Assembly: GCA_037176845.1 (NCBI GenBank)
Contig: JAYKXP010000006.1
Span: 434,001 to 498,000, forward strand
Reading direction: 5' to 3'
Source of the DNA: Paramarasmius palmivorus
Lineage: Eukaryota > Basidiomycota > Agaricomycetes > Agaricales > Marasmiaceae
Length of the DNA stretch: 64,000 nucleotides
The notes under the pieces were generated by a model. It was not told the DNA's origin. It did no database searches and was given only the letters and a program-made list of their open reading frames with translations. The position numbers and the translations under genes are program-made. Below are positions 24,608 through 36,682 of this stretch, one piece after another (within the stretch, counting starts at the first letter, position 1; the number at the start of each line of letters is the position of its first letter).

Positions 24608-26664
24608 ATGTCGACCTCGACATCATCTTCCGAAGAGTCTATCCCACCGATCCCCCGGAAAATCGCAAATTACTGGTTAGAGGAAACACTAGGAGCAGGG
24701 TATTCTGGTACTTGGACACGTATTATCTTCAACGAGTCACCCGCTGACCTTGGTGTAGGCTCAATATACCGTGCAAGACATCTGCACACCAACCATGTAG
24801 TCGCGCTCAAGATTCAACATGTAAACCACGAATGTCCGACGAATAGATATGAGCGAGGTTTCTATCCAACACTCCAGGGTGGCAAAGGAATGCCAAGGCT
24901 ATGGGCCAGTGGTATCGAGACATGTTGGGATTATCTTGCCATCGACCTCCTTGGACCAAGCTTGGATAATCTCTACAAGAAGAGCGGAAAGGATACCATG
25001 GATCTGAGAAGCGTTTGTTGTATAGCCATGCAAGTCGTACGTCACCCAAAGCTTCCAATCACAAATCCTCTCCTGATAAAGGTTAAGATCTCCAGGCTCG
25101 AGTTCATGCACAATCGAGGGATTCTCCATCGAGACATACAACTGGGAAACTGTGTTATAGGCCTACCTCCAAACGAAAAAACAGTCTATATGATCGATTT
25201 TGGCTTCTCAAAACGTTACATCGACCCCAACACACACCGTCACATACCTGATAGCAAGGCCAAGCGCGATTTCATAGGCAACTACTGGTTCAGGTTCGTC
25301 TCTGGATCGAGTCTGGTGCCAACGAGCTGATCGATTTTCTAAACAGCTCTGTAGGAGTCCACTGTCGAGGAAAAGGTGAATTTAAACATTTCCGGTGTCA
25401 ACCATACCACCCTTCAATCTGTCCCACATCTTCTATTCTATTCTATTCGCATCCAAGACTAACTTATCGATCTATCCCCAGTCCCTTCAAGACGTGATGA
25501 CCTCGAAGCAGCTGCCCTCATGTTCATCCACCTGCTTACACCTCGTGGTCTCCCTTGGACGCGTAATGGTGTCCCCAAAACTGACGCAGCACACGACATA
25601 TTAAAACGCGAGAAGCAACACGCCCGACCTGAAGACCTATGTAGAGGCATGCCTTCCGAATTCGAAGAGTTTTTGAGGTACTGCCGGAGATTAAAGTTTC
25701 AAGATTGCCCGGATTACTCGCAATGGATTGAAGAATTCCGCGAATTGGCGATATCTCATGGTTATCCGGATAGTGATGAGTTTGTATGGCCACCACCTGC
25801 CAGGGTTCGTTCTATTCGTCCGTTCAAGTTGGATGTCAATATTGAAGTTCTTGTCGAGCAGACAGTGCACCGCCCACCACGCCGAAGCCAAGGACCGGAG
25901 CCAGAAGACATTATCAGGATCTTGGATGGTCTGAAGCAACTCGACATCGGGAAGAGGCCCGTGCTGGGAGACCGCTCTAATGTAGAAGAAGCCGTTCGGA
26001 AGGCAAGAGAAGATGCCCAGAAGAGCGATTCGGGAAGCTCAGGAACACACTCCAGCGACACGGTAACTTCGGATGGAGAAGAGTCAAACGACACGGTGCC
26101 ACCGCCGTTTATGACACTTAAAGCTTACAAGTTATCCAAGTTGACTGCACAAGTTTCCAAGGCTATCAACAACCGCGAGCTGGCTCAGCGGGTACACGAG
26201 TTTGTGGCCGTTATGAAGTCAAACACGTCTAGAACGTTGACAAAGGATGGGTTTGCATTTCTTGATGCGCTGTATAAACAGCTGGGTGATCCATCAGTAT
26301 TTATTCAACCAATGCGGTACGTGTGACCCTACTTTTTTATATGCGTTTTTCATTCATTCTGTCTGTCTTCCCCACAGTACATCTCGCACCAAAGATAAGG
26401 CCGAACTAGCTCCTGATCGTTCAAATGCCAAACTTGGGGTCGTTGCTCGGTTGAGAGAACAAGTAACACATGCAAGGAATAACAAAAGCCTGGCAGCAAT
26501 GGTACAAGACTTTGGGAACGTAACGAACCGCAGTAGTGGCCGTACAGTAACAAAGGCAAGCTCAATTTAATTCTGGGTTTTTTTTACTGATCGCATTCTC
26601 GAAATGCAGGATGGGTTTGCATTCCTTGAAGGTTTGGCAAAGCAGCTGGAGAGTCTGGCATAAT
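24608..26664 (+). CDS. CK1-like protein kinase with duplicated C-terminal module
   Basis: The kinase part follows the casein kinase 1 pattern: LEETLGAGYSG, IYRARHLHTNHVVALKI (the ATP lysine), FYPTLQGGKGMPRLWASG, LAIDLLGPSLDNL, a catalytic loop HRDIQLGNCVIG, IDFGFSK and RDFIGNYWF. The loop has Gln where nearly all active kinases have Lys, while Asp and Asn are kept. After the kinase comes CRRLKFQDCPDYSQW, typical of the CK1 end. The tail has two similar modules: residues around TLTKDGFAFLDALYKQL (near 26236-26285) and TVTKDGFAFLEGLAKQL (ending at the stop). The second needs an intron removed with a GC donor at 26556 or a GT donor at 26547 and the acceptor at 26609. Upstream introns have donors near 24708, 25038, 25293 and 26317. 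Substrate unknown. Confidence 0.82.
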
Positions 26665-26824
26665 GTTTTTCTCGGACAATGTAACAACGATACACAATAT
26701 ATGTACGATATAGATTCATCTAGCCTGGTGGAGACAGCTCCAGTCGGAGCGGAGAACTGTGAAGCGACTTTGCGAACCTGAACTGATCCCCAAATTTTTG
26801 AATTTTCCAAAAAGGGAAAACCCC

Positions 26825-26840
26825 ATTGGTTGGATATAAA
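26825..26840 (+). promoter_or_regulatory. CCAAT box and TATA box of the desaturase gene
   Basis: ATTGG (CCAAT on the minus strand) at 26825-26829 is followed by TATAAA at 26835-26840, about 110 nt upstream of the ATG at 26951. The close pairing suggests an active core promoter. Confidence 0.5.
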
Positions 26841-26950
26841 GCAGAGTTTTATTCGCTTCCCCTGATTGCTCCGTTTCCCTTAGACACCCGCCTTGGACCC
26901 CACATAGAGTATAGAAAGGGCGTCCTTTTCGTTCTTTACTCTTTACCACC

Positions 26951-28712
26951 ATGACTCTAGACGCAAAAGACACAGTAGTCGAGCAGGGCGTGTTCGTCGT
27001 GCCCGACTTTACAGTCAAAGACCTCCTCAACACCATCCCGTCAGTCTTTTTCTTGTTTTTTCCTGGTTTTTTTCTATCATTTTCTGACCTACTCTACAGG
27101 GCGCACTGTAATACGCGCTCAGCGTTCAGGTCGTCGCTGTACATGTGAGTGGCAGGGTGTCATCACCAGGAGTCGTTCTAATTCTTTGACACGTCTACAG
27201 CTTGATGGATGTCGTTGTCATTGGCTCCGTCTACAAAATTGCGTCTTTGGCGGACTCGTATATCACCCCAGAAGCCCTCGAACTCCCTCACCCTCTCCTT
27301 TATCCTGCCGCACGTTTCGCTGTCTGGGCCTTGTACGGATTCTGGACGGGCTTGTTCGCAACCGGTCTCTGGGTCATCGCACACGAGTGTGGACATCAAG
27401 CATTCTCCGACTCTAAGCTCATTAACAACACAGTGGGATGGATCCTTCACTCCGCGTACGTTGCCAACCTGCATTTCAAAAATTCTTTCGCGCTAATCAT
27501 GTGATACACACGTTCTTCATAACAGACTTGGTGTTCCCTACCACTCATGGCGTATCACCCACGGAAAGCACCATGCTGCCACTGGACATATGACTCAAGA
27601 CCAGGTCTTTGTGCCCCCTACCCGCTCAGATATTGGCCTCAAGCCCCTCGACCCCTCAAGAGAAGACCGTCTCGGTGCTAGGGTTTCGGAAGAAGTCAAA
27701 AAGGAACTCTGGGATGCATTAGGCGACTCCCCGATCGGTGCAACCATTGGAGCGGCCACTTATCTGGTATGTTCGCCAAGATAATGCTATCTATACGATC
27801 GCCACTTACATGTTCGCTATCCAGCTTGGAGGATGGCCTGCATACCTCCTTACCAATGCTTCTGGTCAAAGGCGCTACCCCAAGGGTACCAACCGTACGT
27901 ACGCCTCTCTCATTTCGGTGCAGTGTTCTCAAAGTTGCCTTTAGACTTTGATCCCAGCGCTGTGATGTTCACTCCTAAACAATGGGGCCAGATCATCTTG
28001 TCGGACATCGGTATCTTCCTCTGGTTGGGCGGTGTCTCCGCATGGATTTACTACAAGGGATTCGCTGAGGTCTTCTGTCTCTATCTTGTTCCCTATCTTT
28101 GGTTAGTCGCTCCGTCCAACAGTCAGTTTCCCGTACTTACCGGGTCCCCTTAGGGTTAACCACTGGCTCGTCGCAATCACCTTCCTTCAACATACCGACC
28201 CTCTCCTCCCTCACTACCGTGCTCCCGAGTTTACCTTCCCTCGTGGTGCCCTCGCTACTTTGGACCGCAGCACGATGGGTGACCTTGGTAGCATCATGGG
28301 TTGGATTGGAGCCGTTGCTACTCACGGAATTTCTGAGACCCACATTCTCCACCACGTCGCTAGCAGGATTCCTCACTATCATGCGTAAGTTGGATCAATT
28401 ACCTACTAGTTCTCGTCTCATGTATTTCCAGATGGGAAGCAAGCGCTGCTCTGAAAAAGAAGCTCGTTGCTTCAGGCATTGCTGTTGAAGGCAACCCTGT
28501 TGGCTGGCGCGAGATCTACCGTGTCTACAAGGAATGCAAGGTCAGTCCTTACTCGTTTTGTAATTGTATGACGGCTAAGTTGAGTTTCACAGTTCGTTGA
28601 GGACGAAGGAGACGTCGTATTCTTCAAAAACGCATATGGTCTTGCCAAGATGCGCCCGGTCTTCAACACCGACTCGCCCAGCGACTCTGGTATTGAGATC
28701 AATGACAAGTAA
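26951..28712 (+). CDS. FAD2: Delta-12 fatty acid desaturase (oleate desaturase)
   Basis: This membrane di-iron desaturase of the endoplasmic reticulum makes linoleate from oleate. The three histidine boxes are intact: HECGH at about 27382-27396, HGKHH at 27560-27574 and HILHH at 28341-28355. The family context is clear (GLWVIAHECGHQAFSD, PYHSWRITHGKHHAATGHM, GISETHILHHVASRIPHYHA). Hydrophobic segments surround the boxes. The N terminus reads MTLDAKDTVVEQGVFVVPDFTVKDLL. About eight short introns were read, including donors near 27040, 27146, 27456 and 27764. The stop is TAA at 28710. A delta-12 enzyme is more likely than delta-15 because basidiomycete FAD2 proteins have this box spacing, but regioselectivity cannot be proved from sequence. 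Confidence 0.9.
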
Positions 28713-29276
28713 TCACGATACGATATGTTACGCTCGTCGAGCTTTGCATGTACTCCTCGCTTAGACGAGTTGCTATTACGGTTTCTTAGGAGGTCTCGTT
28801 TTAGCACGGCACCTTTCTTATAGTTCATTCTGTCACTTACGCATACGGGCCCCAATAATGAAAATGTATAGAAGTGGATCTATTGGTAACTTGGACGGTG
28901 CTTGTGAACCAAAGCGGCTATGTTGACGTTGAATCTGGATCAGACGGGCAATTCGGAATCCATACCAGGTTGGACCCACATAAGTACTAGCGGAAGGGTA
29001 AGCTATGTACCGTATGAGGGTTCTGTGGCTTGAATGTAGCACTGATGCAGCACGCAGCGGCGTAATAGAAAACTGGGGTCCGCCGCAATAGAAAACTTAA
29101 TACTCAGGTGCAAAGCCCGCCGTTAAGTACCTATTTAAGCTCCGAGGCAGTTGGGTGGCCTACACAAGCATATAGTGGTGAATCATTAGGGTCTGTATAC
29201 TAATGGATCTATTCTATGTCAAGCTTCCAGTAATACATACACTGAACCATGAACGAGTATCACCAAGACGTGGATT
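28713..29276. other. Convergent intergenic region
   Basis: 564 bp between the desaturase and F-box stop codons. It includes a stretch at 29090-29170 that looks like a promoter remnant (TACCTATTTAAGC) with no gene after it on the plus strand. I see no coding sequence. Confidence 0.4.
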
Positions 29277-31176
29277 CTATGACTGATCCTCGTCCATCAT
29301 GTCCTCGCCATCTTCAAACATTTCGTCGTCCCCTACCTCCACATACTCTTCTTCATAATCTGAATCAGGCTCGAAGCGCTCAAACTCCTCCACATTTCCT
29401 TTCAGCCACTTCTCGTCCCTTTCTTCGACCTCATCTTCTTCACTTACGCCCACCTTCGTCAAGGGTACACCACCACGTCTACGCGCCTCCACAAACGCCT
29501 TCATGTCTTTGCCATCAATACCCGTAGTATAGATGGCAGAGAGATTGGGACAGTACAAAACCGTCGGGCTAGCGGGGTCTGAGTTGTTGAGCTTCATCAA
29601 CAATTTGAAGAACTCTTCCTCCTCCTCATCAGAGCAGTTCAGATTGAACGTTTTTAAGTTGACCAGCTGTTCCAACATGGTTTCCCGTGCCTTGGTGTTA
29701 CACGGCATGCTGGTGATTTTGAAGAATTGAATGCCCGATAGGATGGATGTTTTTCGTTCACCGATCGGCCTCGAGAGCATCATTGCGAGCTCGGTGAAGT
29801 CTCCCCCGTCGAGGTCAATGCTGAGGCAGTTGACGTTGGGAATGTGGAGGCAAGGAAGGAGCGCTAGGATGTACTCGACTTCATAATCCCCAATTGCCAG
29901 TTCCTTGAGATGGCTGAGATCCACAATCGTAGAACCCCAGTCTTGTTGTGGACCCCTAGGACCGGTCTGGGCTAGTGAAATTGATTGGAGGTCTGGAGAG
30001 GAAGAGAGCATCTTTCCAAACGTCTCGAATGAAGGCCGAACATCGTCGGCTTGGTAAGTGAGTTCGAGATCGACAAGGTGTTGGAAAAATGGAAGGGATG
30101 CTTCCCAGTCCAGATGCACACCCCACAGCACCAACCGCTTCAACTTTGGTGCATTGGAGCCAAATAAGACGAACGGATGTTTGAGCGCTGGGGGCTCGAA
30201 CGTCTCGTTCTGTTCAACATCATCGTGGCTATAGAGCTCCAGTAATTCCAGCTGAGGTGCCGACCCGCACTGAGCCAGCCGCTCAAGAACTGGATAAACA
30301 CGATCATAATGACTGCAAACGAGTGTAAACGCCCTCCATCTGCCGACATGAGGTATGATGATATCGAGGAATCTAGAAACCTCTTCTTTCCTGGGAATGG
30401 GTAGCTTCGGGTCGTCGCTTGAGAGCCGTGGTGTCTCGGAATCAACGTTGAAGGCGGTACTGGAGTCTCCATTGTTCATTTCCGCGTCCTCCTCCTCAGA
30501 TAGATCGTCTCCGGATACATAGTGGTCCGGTAGACTACAGTCGATACTGATCTCCAACGGCTGAGTTTTAGATCTCTCGACCCAGACTTTAGCAGCTTCG
30601 AGAGACGATCCGTATGTGAAGTTCATAGATGTCCATAGAGTGGGAGTTTCGATAGCGACTTCGCGCCAGTGTCTACCTCAAGGACGTGAGTCGAAGATAA
30701 GATTGTTGATCTCAGAAAACCGACCTGCAAACATGAGATACCAAAATTTGGAAGGGAACAGGACGTTCGTCTTCTTCTTCATCGTCGCTCTCGTCTTCAT
30801 CTTCTTCCGGTGTACTTTCTTTGCCCTTTTTTGTTTGCTTCCCCTTATCCACACTCCGACTTGCCGATGGCCCCTCATCTTCTTCATCAGAAGTCTCCCA
30901 CTCCTCCAAAATATCCAGCGTATCGTCGTAGACGTCTTCTTCTTCATCGTCTTCTTCCTGATCCAGCTCTACACCAGCATGGAAAATCTGCGCGAGTAAT
31001 TCGTTGGGTAGCTCGTTGACTGGGCACCCTTTTGGTGGAAAGAAGGGATTGTTGGTTCGGATTTCGCTTTCAGCCTTCTTCATGGCGTCAACAGGGGACA
31101 TCCCTGGATTTTCGCGCCTGATGCTGTCGAATTTTTCCTTGAGATGTTGTTCGTACACTTTCCCGTGGTCAACCAT
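29277..31176 (-). CDS. F-box-like protein with acidic insert
   Basis: Two exons, joined at TGCAG|GT...GTAG|ACACTGG. The F-box is split: its first half is NELPNELLAQIFHAGVEL (residues 54-71) and its second half HVCRHWREVAIETPTLW follows at residue 148. Between them lies a 65-residue linker extremely rich in Glu, Asp and Ser. The rest is a leucine-rich, LRR-like region (LKRLVLWGVHLDW, LVDLELTYQADDV, LKELAIGDYEVEYILALLP), ending in another acidic tail (EEEYVEVGDDEMFEDGEDMMDEDQS region). Likely an SCF adaptor; the target is unknown. The start is the ATG at 31176. Confidence 0.82.
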
Positions 31177-31346
31177 GAACGAGGAAGGAGATTGAAAAGA
31201 TGAAAGATTTTGAGTCGCGTCTACATAATTTTTTTCAGTTTATCGGCTCCGATTATCGTGATGGCGCCTACTTTGGGCGCTCAAATTGCAATGGCCCCAT
31301 AAATACTAGAGAATTGAACATTTATTATACACCAAGGCTTATTCGA

Positions 31347-32697
<1,351 letters not shown>

Positions 32698-32954
32698 AGT
32701 CGAAGGGCAGTAGAATGGATTCGGGGTAAGAGTAAGAGTAGTATAAAACAAGAATGTCCGGTCATCATGAACGCCGGACTAAACAAATGCATATGATAAA
32801 ATTAGCCCCTAATTATACTTCCCCGCTTCGTGGAGTTACAGATTGCGAGAGGGTAATCAACGAGCAATGCTAGAAGGTCATCCAAGTCATCAAATATGAC
32901 AATATTGTCCTGTTCGAGTCCATAAAGTCCGTCCGAATTCGCAGCAAAACCGTA

Positions 32955-33746
32955 TCACGCTGCTTTCTCAGCAGCGGTTTGCTCAGGCTTTGCTTCGGCA
33001 GCAGCATCAGCAGGGTTTTCTGGAGCTTCTGAATCAGCGACAGCAGGTGTTTCTGTAGCGGATGCCTCTGTGGTAGGCTGAGCGGCAGAACCTTCAGCCG
33101 CGCTCTTCTCCTTCTCAAGTTTGTCTAGCCACTTCTCGATAAATTTGCAGTGGGCGTTGAAGTTCATCACAGAGTCAAACGCATCGCTGTTAAAGGACGT
33201 TTAAGTAGGTGTATTGACTAAAATCGCACGACTTACCGAACGATACCCTTGCCATCTATGATGAAAGTGACCCGTCCGTCGGTGAGACCAAGCATGCCTC
33301 GTCCGACGTGGTACGCCTTGCGAGCCTCGCCTTTCTCATCGCTTAGAATGGGGTACTGGGAAATGAAAATCAACAATGAGTCACTAGGAGGCAGGACAGA
33401 ACGCACAGTGAGTTTTTGCTTCTCCACGAACGCCTTTTGCTTTTCAACGGAATCTTGGCTTATCCCAATGACGCGCAGCTTTTCAGGGCTGAAGTTGGGC
33501 TTGTCTGCAAGAGTGGCCACATCAATCACTGACTCTTTCACCCTAACAAGCATTGAGGCACATACCTGCAATTGCATCCCTAAACTGGCATGCCTCCTTC
33601 GTACATCCATAAGACCCAGACTTTGGATAGAAGAACAAAGCAGTTGGCAAGTCATCCTTGCCACCTTCGATCGTGTACGGTTGACCATTGTGGTCTGGGA
33701 TAGTCACCGTGGGGGCGGGCTTGTTCAATAGCGATTGCCAGGACAT
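32955..33746 (-). CDS. PrxQ/BCP-type thioredoxin peroxidase
   Basis: This peroxiredoxin reduces hydroperoxides. It starts MSWQSLLNKPAPTVTIPD at 33746. The active site reads SGSYGCTKEACQFRDAIA: the peroxidatic Cys is followed five residues later by a second Cys, the atypical 2-Cys arrangement of PrxQ. The usual TPGC has Ser-Tyr-Gly here, so the common Pro is missing. Then come LRVIGISQDSVEKQKAFVEK, YPILSDEKGEARKAY, GRVTFIIDGKGIVRDAFD. The end is a 50-residue Ala/Glu/Pro-rich tail (EGSAAQPTTEASATETPAV and on), not part of the fold. Introns lie after RDAIA, KQKLT and IVR. The longer frame to 33968 lacks an ATG. Confidence 0.88.
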
Positions 33747-34289
33747 CTGTTGGGAGTTGGGATGAAAGACGCGTGAAAGGTAATAGGATACCCACAGCTT
33801 TACAGCGACCTTTGGCTTTGTATGTCTAGAACCTGGCGGAACCGTCGCTTGTAGAAGATTCCTCGAGGTTCCAAACCTTCTTGAAATAGAGCCCCTAGAG
33901 CCTCCACCCTCACGCGCACGTACAGTATTACGCTCGGGTCGGAACAAGCCATAAAGTCTGGAGGACACTGGATGCGTACAGTGGGGTCACTTGAACGATG
34001 GGTGTACCTGCATTATGTGAAGGAAGCGGAAGGATGCCGTTTCCACTTTCGGAGATAATATCACCGTCCTTCACCCAGTATCAGTACCCAGTACGCAAAA
34101 GGAGGGTCGATTGATATGCCAGACTGTGCAATACAGATATACTATTATAACGATAATACTAGCTACCAGCGTTTTTCTGATCATTATTAGCTCTCGAGAT
34201 CCGTCCCTACATGATGATTACAGTCTAAAGATGCCCGAAGATACGTGATGTATGGATGTAGATTGGTAAGAAACGGCGACCTGCGGTGA
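33747..34289. other. Intergenic region peroxiredoxin / TAM41
   Basis: 543 bp between two minus-strand genes. It holds the peroxiredoxin promoter and the TAM41 3' end. A frame open upstream of the peroxiredoxin ATG continues to 33968 but starts at GTG. I see no separate gene. Confidence 0.45.
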
Positions 34290-35710
34290 CTATGAGGACT
34301 TGGGCGAAGAGTCTGAATCCGAACTACTCTTCTTGTTGCCTTTATACCACTTGCCGATCTTTGCCAACGAGTACCGCACGCTCTTACCTATCCCAGCACT
34401 AATGATCCCTTTGAGTGACTGTATGGTTGCGGGTCCCCGAACGATACTGGCCATTTCTACGACGCAAATTTAAAATTAGCCGTGTAAGATAACAGGCGAG
34501 GATAAAGCGCCTTACCTTGCGTGATGACTTTCTGTAATCTATCGTCACCTGCAAGCTTGACCCAATACGCGCTTTCATCCTTCTCAATCATATAACCAGA
34601 ATGGGCATCATAGTAACTCCTGACTCTTGATACCAACCCCTTGGGCAACTTCTTCAAGTGGTTAGCCCGTGCCTGAGGACTGGAATCCTGCTTGATAGTA
34701 CTCAAGTGCATAGGCCAATGAGTCCCAGGCAGCCCCACTACCAAGCGGTGATACAGTTCTTTAAACTGCGGCGCTTGCGTCCGAACGATATTGGACACTT
34801 TACTCCGATTCTCCGCGGGCAAGAACATACGTGGATCGCCAGAGTAGCTGATACCAGCTATCCGTTCAAAGAGTTCGAGTTCGGTGAATTCCGAAGGAAG
34901 TGTGAGGAGTGCGGCGCGGACGGCGGAGGTTAGGTTTACTTGTTGGGTAAGACGAACTCGAGCGTCGTCTTTGATTATTCGGAGGGGTTTGTGCATTCTA
35001 CCGGCGAGATAAAGGGTATTCCAGTTGAGCAAGTCAGAACAGAGGTTGTCGATGGTTGTTACGCCGTATTTGATTGTCTGCGAAGAATGTGAGCTTAAAA
35101 TAACTTGACCCTCGGCGGCAAAAGGTACACGCACCACACCCTTCATCGGCACATAGGCATTGAACCAAACTCCTGGCCCTATTGATTGTACCCTCGAAAC
35201 ATAATCCGAACCTAGCATTCGGGCATGAAGGGGGTAATGACTGGGATGCTGGTGCATATTGATCGAATGAAAATGGTCCGAGTGTGTCACTGCGAACATA
35301 AAATCGAGCATGGGCGAGTTTGGGTCGTCTGGGGACGCAGGTTTGTTGTAACCATCCTGTTCAAAAACGCCCGACCCATAAGCGAATGCATAGCGGATCG
35401 GCGCATCGAATTGAGCAACTATAGACTCAAGAAGAGCACGAGTCGAGTTGGATACTGGTAGAATCTGATTTCTACCAAATGTCGGGGGTAATTCGGGAAG
35501 GATAGGATGTTGTTGTGACTGTGAAGGTCGGGGATGTAGATAGAGACGAGAGCGAGGTTTAGTAGGTTGCTTCGCGGGTGGAGGTAGATGATCTGCAGGC
35601 AGCGACGACGAGACTGTTTCTGTCGCTAGTGAACGAGCAAGTCGAGGAGCACGATGAGCAGCTAGACGAGGTAGACGAGAAACAAGTCTTGTGTGACTGC
35701 AAGTAGACAT
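34290..35710 (-). CDS. TAM41: Mitochondrial phosphatidate cytidylyltransferase Tam41
   Basis: This enzyme makes CDP-diacylglycerol on the matrix side of the inner membrane, the first step of cardiolipin synthesis. The N terminus MSTCSHTRLVSRLPRLAAHR is an Arg-rich presequence. The nucleotidyltransferase signature is RYAFAYGSGVFEQ, followed by PMLDFMFAVTHSDHFHSIN and NMHQHPSHYPLHARMLG. WFNAYVPMKG joins TIKYGVTTIDNLCSDL across an intron of about 57 nt whose length is divisible by three, so it leaves the frame open if retained. A second intron after VITQ leads to a last exon (SIVRGPATIQSLKGIISAGIGKSVRYS) matching the family's conserved C terminus, ending at TAG 34290. Without that splice the protein would end 25 residues later at 34457. 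Confidence 0.92.
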
Positions 35711-35810
35711 GATCAGAGTGCGGAAGAAAGGAGCATAAGCTCGGCAGAGTCGGCATATCCTCATTGGGCAAGTGTGCACGTGCACCACTCCAACTGTCCC
35801 ACCACCACCA
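35711..35810. promoter_or_regulatory. Divergent promoter between TAM41 and EAF7
   Basis: Only 100 bp lie between the start codons. The stretch contains CACGTGCAC-like sequence (GTGCACGTGCACC around 35774-35786), an E-box core within a near-palindrome, a good candidate for a shared regulator site. Confidence 0.5.
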
Positions 35811-36682
35811 ATGGCAGCCTCAACGGACGAGTTCCTCGACTCAGTAGAGGGAGAAATTGCCTTCTTTCGTGCTATTATGCGTACAAGACCTATTGGGAGA
35901 CATCAGAATTTTCATATAATCTCAATGCGAACCTCAATACACAAAGATACCGGCCACTGGGTCAATCCTGACCATATCGTTCTCAAGTTGAAGAGTTGCT
36001 ATGATTTGGATGCCTTGCACGCGATTGTGAGTACTGAGAGTATATCACTGGCGAAGAAATTGTGTTCAAACTCATCAGGACTGAAGGAACTCGAAGCAGA
36101 GGCTTTGGAACCGACACCATCTCCAAGCGACGAACTCTCAAACCACCCGCACTTCAAGAGCGAAATGGTGTTTCCACCGCCAGATGATTCATCATACGAG
36201 GCTCTGATAGAACCACGGAGGATACGGCAGACACCATCACCACCATCTTCCCCGGAACCTGAACCAAAGGCCAAGCAACCATCAGCGCGTTCAAAGAAGC
36301 GCGAACGCGGAAAGAGCAAAGCCACTCTAGCTGGTCTCGTCAGTGGTGACAGTGACAGCAGTGCTTTGACTCAGGAAAGTGGTGATGAGGGTGAGGGGGT
36401 ACCAGTAGACAGTGTAGCTACTGCAACTGATGGAGAGACTGTTGATGGGGAAGGAGAGGATGTAGAGATGCAAGAGGTCACGCCTGGTAAGTTGAGAACT
36501 ACCCTTCCTTTGGAACTGTAGCTGAACCTCCGACAGAGCCCACAACAACGTCTACTACAAAGGGCAAAAAGCGCAAGAGTTCCGGCAAGAGAAAGTTGAC
36601 AGGGGCAGCAGCTGTCAATGCCAGTCGCGCTGCTGCGAAGAAAAAGGCCGCGGCAGCTGCAGCTGCGGCGGCAAAGAAGTAG
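35811..36682 (+). CDS. EAF7: NuA4 histone acetyltransferase subunit Eaf7 (CT20/MRGBP family)
   Basis: EAF7 helps tether Eaf3/MRG to the NuA4 complex in chromatin. The conserved domain is residues 4-75: DEFLDSVEGEIAFFRAIMR, RPIGRHQNFHIISM, SIHKDTGHWV, LKSCYDLDALHA. The rest is disordered, with Pro/Ser-rich and acidic stretches and lysine patches. One intron starts at 36487; two in-frame acceptors are possible, 36521 (35 nt, short) and 36535 (49 nt with a CTGAAC branch, preferred). The tail is basic and alanine-rich (RKLTGAAAVNASRAAAKKK, then Ala-run and AKK) and ends at TAG 36682. The poly-Ala tail lies opposite a long minus-strand frame which is a shadow. Confidence 0.9.

Noticed and set aside
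33747..33968. Longer N terminus for the peroxiredoxin as a mitochondrial presequence
   Set aside because: The upstream frame is Arg-rich but begins at GTG with no ATG. The ATG at 33746 leads straight into the conserved domain.
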